Shown piece by piece: positions 1 through 5,301 of a DNA stretch of 5,376 bases. The DNA is from PR03 sp031362725 (GTDB lineage Bacteria > Myxococcota_A > UBA9160 > PR03). The DNA is taken from positions 1 through 5,376 of the forward strand of contig JANLTC010000372.1 of assembly GCA_031362725.1 (NCBI GenBank), read 5' to 3'. Below the pieces are notes generated by a model. It saw nothing but the letters and a program-made list of their open reading frames with translations, was not told where the DNA came from and searched no databases. The position numbers and the translations under genes are program-made. The stretch's first letter is position 1, and each line of letters starts with the position of its first letter.

Positions 1-89
1 GCGCTCGGCCGAAACGTCCTCGGCGGATCGAAGCGGTGGCTTCGCATCGTTGCTGCGTCGACCGCCTGCGGATTGTTTCGGCCGAGCGC
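1..89. repeat. 15-bp perfect inverted repeat enclosing a nested hairpin
   Basis: Positions 1-15 (GCGCTCGGCCGAAAC) are the exact reverse complement of 75-89 (GTTTCGGCCGAGCGC). Inside the 59-base loop, 29-34 (CGAAGC) pairs with 39-44 (GCTTCG) around a GGTG loop. This inner stem can be lengthened by GAT 26-28 with ATC 46-48 across one bulged base. GGCGG at 22-26 could alternatively pair with CCGCC at 62-66. The element lies 32 bases past the ferredoxin stop, so it is in the 3' tail of the minus-strand operon. It could be a transcription end or mRNA-stabilising structure, or part of a larger repeat cut by the window edge. No T-tract can be judged because the minus-strand continuation is outside the window. 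No convincing gene is seen in 1-121. Confidence 0.6.
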
Positions 90-121
90 ACCGCCCGCGC
101 TTGGCCGCGACGGTGTTGGGA

Positions 122-319
122 TCAATCCTCTGCGATTCGGATTGCGTGCGTTGGGCAGTATTTCGCGGCTGCGGCGAGTTTCGCGCGCAGCGCTTCGGGC
201 GGACTCGGATCGAGCACGACGACCTTCGAGTTCGCGGCGTCGAGCGCGAACAGTTCGGGCGCTTCGCCGGCGCAGACGCCGTGGCCCTGACAGAGGTCGA
301 GGTCGACGCGGATCTTCAC
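122..319 (-). CDS. fdx: Small one-cluster ([3Fe-4S]-type) ferredoxin, P450 redox partner
   Basis: This encodes a 65-residue soluble ferredoxin that should pass single electrons to the cytochrome P450s encoded just upstream. Cluster ligands are visible as C10-Q-G-H-G-V-C16 and C54-P. The usual second Cys of a four-Cys motif is replaced by His13, giving the CXXHXXC...CP pattern typical of P450-associated actinobacterial ferredoxins, which normally carry [3Fe-4S]. Length and layout match the M. tuberculosis Rv0763c type, as remembered. The start is a GTG at 319-317 that overlaps the CYP51 stop TGA (318-316) as GTGA. There is no strong ribosome-binding site (only a weak GGA about 8 bases upstream), so translation is probably coupled to CYP51. 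No ferredoxin reductase is in the window. Cluster type and preferred P450 partner are inferred; the ferredoxin assignment itself is firm. Confidence 0.94.
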   Translation of the reverse strand: MKIRVDLDLCQGHGVCAGEAPELFALDAANSKVVVLDPSPPEALRAKLAAAAKYCPTHAIRIAED

Positions 320-1710
320 GGCGCGTCCGCGTTCCGATGGGCTTCGCTCGCCTCCGGCTCGCTGCGCGGCGCCTGCGGCGCCTTGCGCCGATAGCGGACG
401 CGACACGGCTGGGCGAGTTGCACGACCATCTTCGAGTGGTCGCTCTTGTAGGTGTCGGGCGGCTGCGCAAGCTCGAACTCGTAGCGGCGCAGCAGGATCG
501 AGAAGATTGCCTTCAGCTGCATCATTGCGAACGCGGCGCCGACGCAGCGGTGGCGGCCGGCGCCGAACGGGATGTACGCGAAGAGGCGCTGGTCTTCTTC
601 GCGGCCGGGCCCGAAACGGCTCGGATCGAAGCGCTGTGGATCGCGGAATAGGGCCGGATCGCGATTCGAGACGGCGATCGAGACGCCCACCATCTGGCCC
701 GGCTCGATCGTCCAGTCCTTGTGCTGGAACGGGGTCATCGCCTTGCGCATCAGCAGGATCAGCGGCGGGTGGAGCCGCAGCGTTTCCTTCAGCACGCTTT
801 CGAGTGTCGGAATCTCGCGCAGCGCCTGGTAGGAGACGTCGCTGCCATCGGCAAAGAGCGCATCGAGTTCGGCAACGACGCGCGTCATCCATTCCGGATT
901 GCGACACAGCTCGAGCAGTGCCCAGGACGATGTGGTCGAGGTGGTGTGATGGCCCGCGAACATCAGCGAGATGAACATGCCGGTGATGGTGCTGACGTCG
1001 TAGCGCGGCGTGCCGTCCGGGTTCTTGATGCCGTGGAGGATCTGGAAGAGGTCCTTGCTCTCGCGGCCCTCGGCGGCGCGCCGCTCGAAGATCGATTGCA
1101 GGAACGCGACGAGGCGAAGTCGCGCGCGATCGCGTTTGCGGAACGACGGCAGCGGCAGGTTCGGATTCACGTACGCGATGGCGTCGGTGCCGCGCTCGAG
1201 ATCGTGGAAGAGCGGCACGAGTTCGGCGTTCAGTTCTTCGCGAAACTCGGTGCCGATCAGCGCCGCGCTCGACGTGTAGATCGTCAATTCGGCGAAGAAG
1301 TCGAGCAGATCGACGCTGCCGGCGTCGCCCCAGTTCGCGGTCATGCGATCCGTCTCGGCGGCGATTCCCTGGGCGTGGCCGCGCATCGCCTGATCGCGCA
1401 ACGAGCGGTTGCGCAGCGCCGACTTGCGCTGCTCGGGCGTCGCATCGAAGACGACGCCGGGTCCGAACACCGGCTTCATGAACGGATACGCGGCGGCCTG
1501 GTCGAGCTGCTCTTCGGGCGCGCGGAAGAACGCCTCCTGCGCGTCTTCGCCGTACAGCATCACCATCGATTGGCCGGCGAGGCGGAGTTCGCCGACGTCG
1601 CCGCACTCGTCGCGACAGCGCTGCATCAGCCCGACCGGATCGCGCCGCATTTCGAGCAGGTGGCCGAGCAGCGGGATGCCGCCCGACAGGCGCGGGATCG
1701 CAGTGCTCAC
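316..1710 (-). CDS. cyp51: Cytochrome P450 of the CYP51 (sterol 14alpha-demethylase) family
   Basis: A soluble 464-residue P450 without a membrane anchor. CYP51 enzymes remove the 14alpha-methyl group of sterol precursors in three oxidations. Signature 1 (B'/C region) spans residues 75-89, with Y75, P80, F82, G83, V86, F88 and D89. The I helix reads AGHHTTS at 252-258; His255-Thr256 replace the acid-Thr pair of most P450s, a CYP51 hallmark. ETLR is at 309-312 and the haem loop is PFGAGRHRCVG at 381-391, with Cys389 as thiolate ligand. Long blocks recall M. tuberculosis CYP51 (Rv0764c). The GTG start at 1710-1708 was chosen because GGAGG (1721-1717) lies 6 bases upstream, it overlaps the SDR stop as GTGA, and the product begins (M)STAIPRLSGG like the mycobacterial enzyme. 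A Pro/Ala/Glu-rich tail of about 20 residues follows the normal C-terminus. The family is firm; the natural substrate is not known. Confidence 0.96.
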   Translation of the reverse strand: MSTAIPRLSGGIPLLGHLLEMRRDPVGLMQRCRDECGDVGELRLAGQSMVMLYGEDAQEAFFRAPEEQLDQAAAYPFMKPVFGPGVVFDATPEQRKSALRNRSLRDQAMRGHAQGIAAETDRMTANWGDAGSVDLLDFFAELTIYTSSAALIGTEFREELNAELVPLFHDLERGTDAIAYVNPNLPLPSFRKRDRARLRLVAFLQSIFERRAAEGRESKDLFQILHGIKNPDGTPRYDVSTITGMFISLMFAGHHTTSTTSSWALLELCRNPEWMTRVVAELDALFADGSDVSYQALREIPTLESVLKETLRLHPPLILLMRKAMTPFQHKDWTIEPGQMVGVSIAVSNRDPALFRDPQRFDPSRFGPGREEDQRLFAYIPFGAGRHRCVGAAFAMMQLKAIFSILLRRYEFELAQPPDTYKSDHSKMVVQLAQPCRVRYRRKAPQAPRSEPEASEAHRNADAP

Positions 1711-2498
1711 GTCGAGCCTCCATCGATGCGCTGATCCGGCGGCGACTCGGGGCCGAGCGCGATCACATCGAAATGCGTTCCCGGCGGCGCGGTCACCGCA
1801 GCGACGACGGCCTGCGCGACGGCATCCGCCGGCATCCAGCGCAGGTGGCGCTGGATGCCGAACGCCTTCCAGGTCTTCAGCAACCGCTTCAAGATGGCGG
1901 GATCCCAGTCGCGCGCGAAGTCGGTGGGGAAGGTCGGGCCGGGACGCACGATCGTCGCGCGGATGCCGGTGCCGTCGAGTTCGAGGCGCAGCGTGCGCGC
2001 CAGTCCTTCGAGTCCCCACTTGCTCGCGGTGTAGCCGGGCTGGAACGGGCGCGGCGCGGTGACGTTCTCCGACGAGATGAAGACGAGATCGCCCGCCGCA
2101 TCGCGCGCGCGCAGCGACGCGATCATGCGACGCGCGAGCAGCGCCGGGCCGACCAGGTTGGTCGCGATCTCGCGCTGCAAGTCTTCGGGGCTCACCTCGT
2201 GGAGCAGGCCGGGCACGCAGATGCCCGCGTTGTTGACGAGCAGGTCGGCCGGGCCGAGCGCGCGCTCGCAGCCGTCGAAGAACGCGTCGATCGAAGCGGG
2301 CAGGGTGAGATCGAGCGACAGCGCGGCGGCGCGACCGCCGGCTGTCTCGATTTCGGCTGCGACCGCGGCGAGTTTGTCGATGCGTCGTCCACCGAGCGCG
2401 ACCGACCAGCCGAGCGCGCCGAACGCGCGCGCAATCGCGGCGCCGATCCCGGACGAAGCGCCGGCGACGATCGCACTGCGACTTGCGCGTTCGCTCAT
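1707..2498 (-). CDS. Short-chain dehydrogenase/reductase (SDR), probably NADP-dependent
   Basis: A 263-residue classical-size SDR with a Rossmann fold that interconverts an alcohol and a carbonyl using NAD(P). It has the glycine motif G13-A-S-S-G17-I-G19, D63 for adenine contact, NNAG at 89-92, structural Asn114, catalytic Ser143, and Y156-T-A-S-K160. Arg38-Arg39 after the second beta strand suggest NADP(H). It matches the position of Rv0765c between cyp123 and cyp51 in M. tuberculosis. The ATG at 2498 is preferred over the adjacent GTG at 2501 because GAGGA (2510-2506) stands 7 bases from the ATG but only 4 from the GTG. It starts 10 bases after the CYP123-like stop, and its own stop overlaps the CYP51 start by 4 bases. 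A role on a hydroxyl or keto group of the P450 substrate is an inference from context; in sterol pathways 3-keto or C4-linked steps are possible. Confidence 0.94.
   Translation of the reverse strand: MSERASRSAIVAGASSGIGAAIARAFGALGWSVALGGRRIDKLAAVAAEIETAGGRAAALSLDLTLPASIDAFFDGCERALGPADLLVNNAGICVPGLLHEVSPEDLQREIATNLVGPALLARRMIASLRARDAAGDLVFISSENVTAPRPFQPGYTASKWGLEGLARTLRLELDGTGIRATIVRPGPTFPTDFARDWDPAILKRLLKTWKAFGIQRHLRWMPADAVAQAVVAAVTAPPGTHFDVIALGPESPPDQRIDGGST
1717..1721 (-). promoter_or_regulatory. Ribosome-binding site for cyp51
   Basis: On the minus strand this reads GGAGG, six bases before the GTG start at 1710. It lies inside the end of the SDR gene and decides the CYP51 start in favour of this GTG rather than in-frame codons further upstream, which would sit deep within the SDR coding region. 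Confidence 0.8.
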
Positions 2499-2505
2499 CA
2501 CCGAT

Positions 2506-2510
2506 TCCTC
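2506..2510 (-). promoter_or_regulatory. Ribosome-binding site for the SDR gene
   Basis: On the minus strand this reads GAGGA and overlaps the TGA stop of the preceding P450 gene (2511-2509). Its 7-base spacing to the ATG at 2498 decides between the tandem GTG-ATG start codons in favour of ATG, and its overlap with the stop suggests termination-reinitiation coupling. Confidence 0.75.
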
Positions 2511-3693
2511 ACGATCCCGTCGCGATCGGCATCGAGGCGAAGCCGCGCACGTTCACCGAGTGCACGCGCACCAGCCCGGCCGGGTCGATCCGGTAGTTCG
2601 GGATGCGCTTCCAGACTTCTTCGAGCGCGATCCGCGCTTCGAGCCGAGCGAGCGAAGCGCCCAGACAGAAGTGGACGCCCTGGCCGAACGAGAGACTCGC
2701 CGCGGTGTCGCGCAGCAGGTCGTAGCGATCGGGGTTCGCGAAGACGCGCTCGTCGCGGTTCCCCGAACCGAGCAGTAGCACGACCTTGTCGCCCTCGCGC
2801 AGCTTCCTGCCGTGCATCTCGACGTCGGCGGCCATCACGCGTGCGAGCAATTGCGTCGAGTTGTCGTAGCGGAGCGTCTCCTCGACCCAGTGCGGCACTA
2901 GCGCCGGGTCGCGCTGCAAGCGGTCGCGCTGTTCGGGATTGCGCCACAACCAGTAGAGCGCGTTGCCGAGCAGCTTGGTCGTCGTCTCGTTGCCGGCGAC
3001 GACCATCAGGATCAGGAAGCCGATGATCTCGCGATCCGAGAGCCGATCGCCATCGATCTCGGCGCCGACGAGCGCGCTCGTGAGGTCCGTTCCCGGGTTC
3101 TTCCGGACGCGCGCGAGCATCTCGGAGAAGTAGTGCAACGAGCGCAGGCCGCCTTCGATCGCGGCTTGCGGCATTGAGTGGACGCCTTCCTCGCGGTGCA
3201 CCATGTCGTCGGCCCAGCCGCGCAGCATCGCGCGATCGGCAGCCGGCACGCCGAGCATCTCGCTGATCACATCCATCGGGAGCTTGCCCGCGAAATCGCG
3301 GATGAAGTCGATCTGGTCGCGGCCTGCGAGCGCGTCGAGGGTCTCTATCGCGATCGCGCGGATGCGCGGCTCGAGTTCGGCGACCCGGCGCGGCGTGAAG
3401 CCCTTCGACACCAGCGCGCGCAGCCGGTCGTGGCGCGGCGGGTCCATCGCCAGGAACGACATCGTCGCCGACGCATTCTCGTGGAAGGTGCCGGCGTCGA
3501 TCGCAACGCCGAACCGGCTCGAGAAACGCTGCCAATCCTTGAACCCGGCCAGCACGTCGGCGTGCCGCGAGAGCGCCCAGAAGCGCAGCGACTCGTTCCA
3601 GTAGACCGGCGCTTCGGCGCGCAATCGCGCGTAGACCGGGAACGGGTCCTCGTGGACCTCGTAGGCGTAGGGATCGAAGTGCAGCGCGCTCAT
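2509..3693 (-). CDS. cyp123: Cytochrome P450, CYP123-like
   Basis: A soluble 394-residue bacterial class I P450 that should hydroxylate or otherwise oxidise an unknown substrate with electrons from a ferredoxin. Visible are the C-helix H88-D-R90 region following LAMDPP, the I-helix oxygen-activation motif A233-G-N-E-T-T-T239 with the usual acid-Thr pair (E236-T237), ETLR at 272-275, and the haem loop SFGQGVHFCLG at 335-345 with Cys343. The blocks KGFTPRR, GKLPMDVIS and VAGNETTTKLL, and the ending with NVRGFA, are as in M. tuberculosis CYP123 (Rv0766c), which also precedes an SDR and cyp51. It is the first gene of the minus-strand operon. The ATG start fits the family N-terminus, but no good ribosome-binding site precedes it. 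P450 identity is certain; subfamily assignment rests on remembered similarity and gene order. Confidence 0.93.
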   Translation of the reverse strand: MSALHFDPYAYEVHEDPFPVYARLRAEAPVYWNESLRFWALSRHADVLAGFKDWQRFSSRFGVAIDAGTFHENASATMSFLAMDPPRHDRLRALVSKGFTPRRVAELEPRIRAIAIETLDALAGRDQIDFIRDFAGKLPMDVISEMLGVPAADRAMLRGWADDMVHREEGVHSMPQAAIEGGLRSLHYFSEMLARVRKNPGTDLTSALVGAEIDGDRLSDREIIGFLILMVVAGNETTTKLLGNALYWLWRNPEQRDRLQRDPALVPHWVEETLRYDNSTQLLARVMAADVEMHGRKLREGDKVVLLLGSGNRDERVFANPDRYDLLRDTAASLSFGQGVHFCLGASLARLEARIALEEVWKRIPNYRIDPAGLVRVHSVNVRGFASMPIATGS

Positions 3694-3708
3694 TGCGATC
3701 GGCGCACC

Positions 3709-3749
3709 GTATCATCATTTCCATTATGGATGCAATGGAAACGTGATAC
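3709..3749. promoter_or_regulatory. Imperfect dyad, likely operator in the divergent promoter region
   Basis: The inner arms TTTCCATT (3718-3725) and AATGGAAA (3734-3741) are perfect complements around an 8-base centre. The outer arms GTATCA (3709-3714) and TGATAC (3744-3749) are also perfect complements, separated from the inner arms by 3 bases on the left and 2 on the right. A second, offset palindrome TCCATTATGGA fills 3720-3730. The element sits between the two divergent operons in clearly A/T-richer sequence, the usual layout for a dimeric repressor (TetR-, GntR- or MarR-type) controlling both sides. Weak -10-like hexamers lie inside it: CATAAT on the minus strand (3728-3723) and TATCAT on the plus strand (3710-3715). 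No good -35 boxes are seen. The dyad is directly visible; the bound regulator is unknown and not in the window. Confidence 0.65.
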
Positions 3750-3760
3750 CGTGGTCGGCC

Positions 3761-4612
3761 ATGAGAGCTGGATTCATCGGACTGGGGAACATCGGCTTGC
3801 CGATGGCGAAGCGGCTCGTCGCTGCGGGACTCGAGACCACCGTCTACGACGTCGTGCCCGGACGCGATGCGCAGGTCGCCGGTGCGCGCGGTGCCGCGTC
3901 GCCGTGCGCAGTCGCCGCGGCGAGCGACGTGATCGGTCTCTGCGTGCGCGACGACGCGGACGTTCGCGCCGCGATGCTCGGCGAAAGCGGCGTGCTCGCG
4001 GGCGCCGCGCAGGGCGGGATCGTCGCGATCCACTCGACGGTGCAGCCGGCGACGGTGATCGAGGTCGCGGCGCTCGCGGCGGAGCACGGTGTCGGCGTAC
4101 TCGATGCGTGCATCACCGGCGGCGCCGCCGGCGCGAGCGCCGGAACGCTGACGGTGATGGTCGGCGGCGACGCTGCGAACGTCGAACGCGCGCGCGCGTA
4201 CTTCGATTGCTTCGCAAAGAAGGTGGTGCATACGGGCCCGCTCGGAAGCGGCTGCAAGATGAAACTCTGCAACAACCTGATGACGTACCTCGCGTGGACG
4301 GCGGCCTACGAGGCGATGCTGCTCGCGCGCGCCGCCGGGCTTCCGCAGGACAAGCTCGAGGAAGTCACCGGCTCGAACGGAAACTTCACCGAGCCGATGC
4401 GCGCCTTCATCGCACTCCACAAGGCGCCGGCTGCGACGCGCGAAAGCGACGGCTTCCAGGCGCTGATGCGCGGCTTCGTCGAGATCGCCGAGAAGGACCT
4501 CGCTGGAACGCTGGCGCTGGCGCGCGAATGCGGCATCACGCTACCCGGCACCGCAATGGCGTCGCAGATCATGGCGCGCATCTACGGACTCGACGACGAA
4601 AAGCGAAGATAG
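3761..4612 (+). CDS. NAD-dependent beta-hydroxyacid dehydrogenase (3-hydroxyisobutyrate dehydrogenase family)
   Basis: A 283-residue cytosolic oxidoreductase of the 6-phosphogluconate/3-hydroxyisobutyrate dehydrogenase superfamily, which oxidises beta-hydroxyacids to semialdehydes or ketoacids, or the reverse. The N-terminal Rossmann domain shows G7-L-G9-N-I-G12-LPMAKRL. D30 at the end of the second strand favours NAD over NADP. The substrate motif is D115-ACITGG-A122, near the family DxPVSGG. The C-terminal helical domain follows GSGCKMKLCNN, with catalytic Lys168 and Asn171-Asn172. EKDL at 244-247 is also family-typical. Keeping the Lys argues against an imine reductase. The ATG at 3761 was preferred to a GTG at 3743, which would add six residues before the Rossmann strand and lies within the dyad. 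It is the first gene of the plus operon and recalls Rv0770, close to cyp51 in M. tuberculosis. The true substrate is unknown. Confidence 0.92.
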   Translation: MRAGFIGLGNIGLPMAKRLVAAGLETTVYDVVPGRDAQVAGARGAASPCAVAAASDVIGLCVRDDADVRAAMLGESGVLAGAAQGGIVAIHSTVQPATVIEVAALAAEHGVGVLDACITGGAAGASAGTLTVMVGGDAANVERARAYFDCFAKKVVHTGPLGSGCKMKLCNNLMTYLAWTAAYEAMLLARAAGLPQDKLEEVTGSNGNFTEPMRAFIALHKAPAATRESDGFQALMRGFVEIAEKDLAGTLALARECGITLPGTAMASQIMARIYGLDDEKRR

Positions 4613-4615
4613 GAG
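4611..4615 (+). promoter_or_regulatory. Ribosome-binding site overlapping the upstream stop codon
   Basis: AGGAG begins within the TAG stop (4610-4612) of the dehydrogenase gene and lies 5 bases before the ATG at 4621. It fixes that ATG as the start of the next gene and indicates co-translation within one operon. Confidence 0.8.
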
Positions 4616-4620
4616 CTGCA

Positions 4621-5301
4621 ATGAGCGAACCCGAAGAGATGGACGACTACAGCGGGCCGTTCCGCCCAGACTTCCAACTCGAGGATCTCTCGAAGGACGC
4701 ACTCGTCACGCTGTGTCGCGAGTTCATGATGGTCGCGCACCTGCTCGATCGCGCGATCATGCCCGCGATCGCCCAGCGCTTCGGCGCGCAGGCGATGGAA
4801 GATCTCGCGATCGAGGAGTGGCGTGGCGCGAGCCCCGTCTACACCCAGCGCATCCGCAAGGCGATGAAGGTCGAAGGCAACGACGTCGCCGCGATCTTCA
4901 AGTCGCTGCAGATGGATCCCGGCTTCCCGCACCAGTACATGGACGTGCAATACGAGGTGGTGAACGAGAAGCAGGGCTTCTTCTGGCTGAACTACTGCGG
5001 CGCACTCGCGGACGTCGAGCCGTGGGGCGAGGCGCGCGTCGTCTCGATGTGTCACCACATCGAAGATCCGACCTTCGACGCGACGATGCAGGCGGTGAAC
5101 CCGAAGGCGAAGTGCCGGCCGGTGCACCGCCCGCCGCGCGATCCGAAGGACCGCAAGCCGGTCTGCCACTGGGAGGTGACGATCGACGACGACGCCGTAC
5201 CTGCCGAGGAGGCGCCGATCACGAAGATCACGCGGATCTCGACCGCGGCGACCTTCGAGTTCGGACCCGTGCGCAAGCGCGGAAACAAGTTGTGGGGGTG
5301 A
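4621..5301 (+). CDS. Conserved-looking uncharacterised protein with Cys/His motifs
   Basis: A 226-residue soluble protein; no signal peptide or membrane segment is seen. I cannot assign a function. Residues 1-20 are acidic and probably disordered. Residues 21-95 look helical (LSKDALVTLCREFMMVAHLL). The central part contains Y111-E-V-V, then FWLNYC126GALADVE, MC144HHIEDPTFD, C165RPVHRPPR and C182HWEV. The arrangement of a Cys at the end of a beta strand, followed about 18 residues later by a Cys and an acidic residue, weakly recalls the L-2-amino-thiazoline-4-carboxylic acid hydrolase-like fold. The Cys/His set could also bind a metal. The start is set by AGGAG 5 bases upstream, 8 bases after the dehydrogenase stop. 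A longer in-frame extension upstream is only the antisense or shadow reading of the neighbouring genes. It may act on the same substrate as the dehydrogenase. The gene call is firm; the function is open. Confidence 0.87.
   Translation: MSEPEEMDDYSGPFRPDFQLEDLSKDALVTLCREFMMVAHLLDRAIMPAIAQRFGAQAMEDLAIEEWRGASPVYTQRIRKAMKVEGNDVAAIFKSLQMDPGFPHQYMDVQYEVVNEKQGFFWLNYCGALADVEPWGEARVVSMCHHIEDPTFDATMQAVNPKAKCRPVHRPPRDPKDRKPVCHWEVTIDDDAVPAEEAPITKITRISTAATFEFGPVRKRGNKLWG

Noticed and set aside
1..89. Integron attC site or transposon end formed by the inverted repeat
   Set aside because: The arms do not carry the RYYYAAC/GTTRRRY core pair in the required orientation, and no integrase or transposase is present. 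The left edge is cut, so it is described only as an inverted repeat.
1..91. Start of another minus-strand gene at GTG 91 or ATG 47, running off the left edge
   Set aside because: Both frames stay open to the edge, but neither has a ribosome-binding site or a recognisable protein pattern, and they cross the strong hairpin.
320..1723. Upstream extension of the ferredoxin frame, giving a 533-residue reading
   Set aside because: It is an alternate-frame reading of CYP51 with very high Arg content; only the last 65 codons show a real protein.
721..1734. Plus-strand frame of 337 residues opposite CYP51
   Set aside because: It is a pure antisense mirror of the CYP51 codons with no domain motif or ribosome-binding site; typical of high-G+C DNA.
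1711..2019. Upstream extension of the CYP51 frame, giving a 567-residue product
   Set aside because: The extension lies inside the SDR gene in another frame, is Arg/Ala-rich shadow sequence, and the GTG at 1710 has a strong GGAGG and the family N-terminus.
3743..3760. GTG at 3743 as start of the dehydrogenase
   Set aside because: It adds six residues ahead of the Rossmann strand, lies inside the dyad, and has no ribosome-binding site; ATG 3761 gives the canonical N-terminus.
2498..4420. Long minus-strand frame of 640 residues over the P450 and dehydrogenase
   Set aside because: It is a shadow of the CYP123-like gene and antisense to the dehydrogenase, crosses the divergent promoter region, and has no recognisable domain.
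3761..4612. Imine reductase identity for the dehydrogenase
   Set aside because: Imine reductases usually replace the catalytic Lys by Asp or Tyr; here the G-x-G-x-x-x-K-x-x-N-N pattern with Lys168 is intact.
3178..4620. Long plus-strand frame leading into the uncharacterised protein (707 residues in all)
   Set aside because: It runs antisense to the CYP123-like gene and then out of frame through the dehydrogenase. The composition is low-complexity Arg/Ala, and a clear ribosome-binding site marks the start at 4621.
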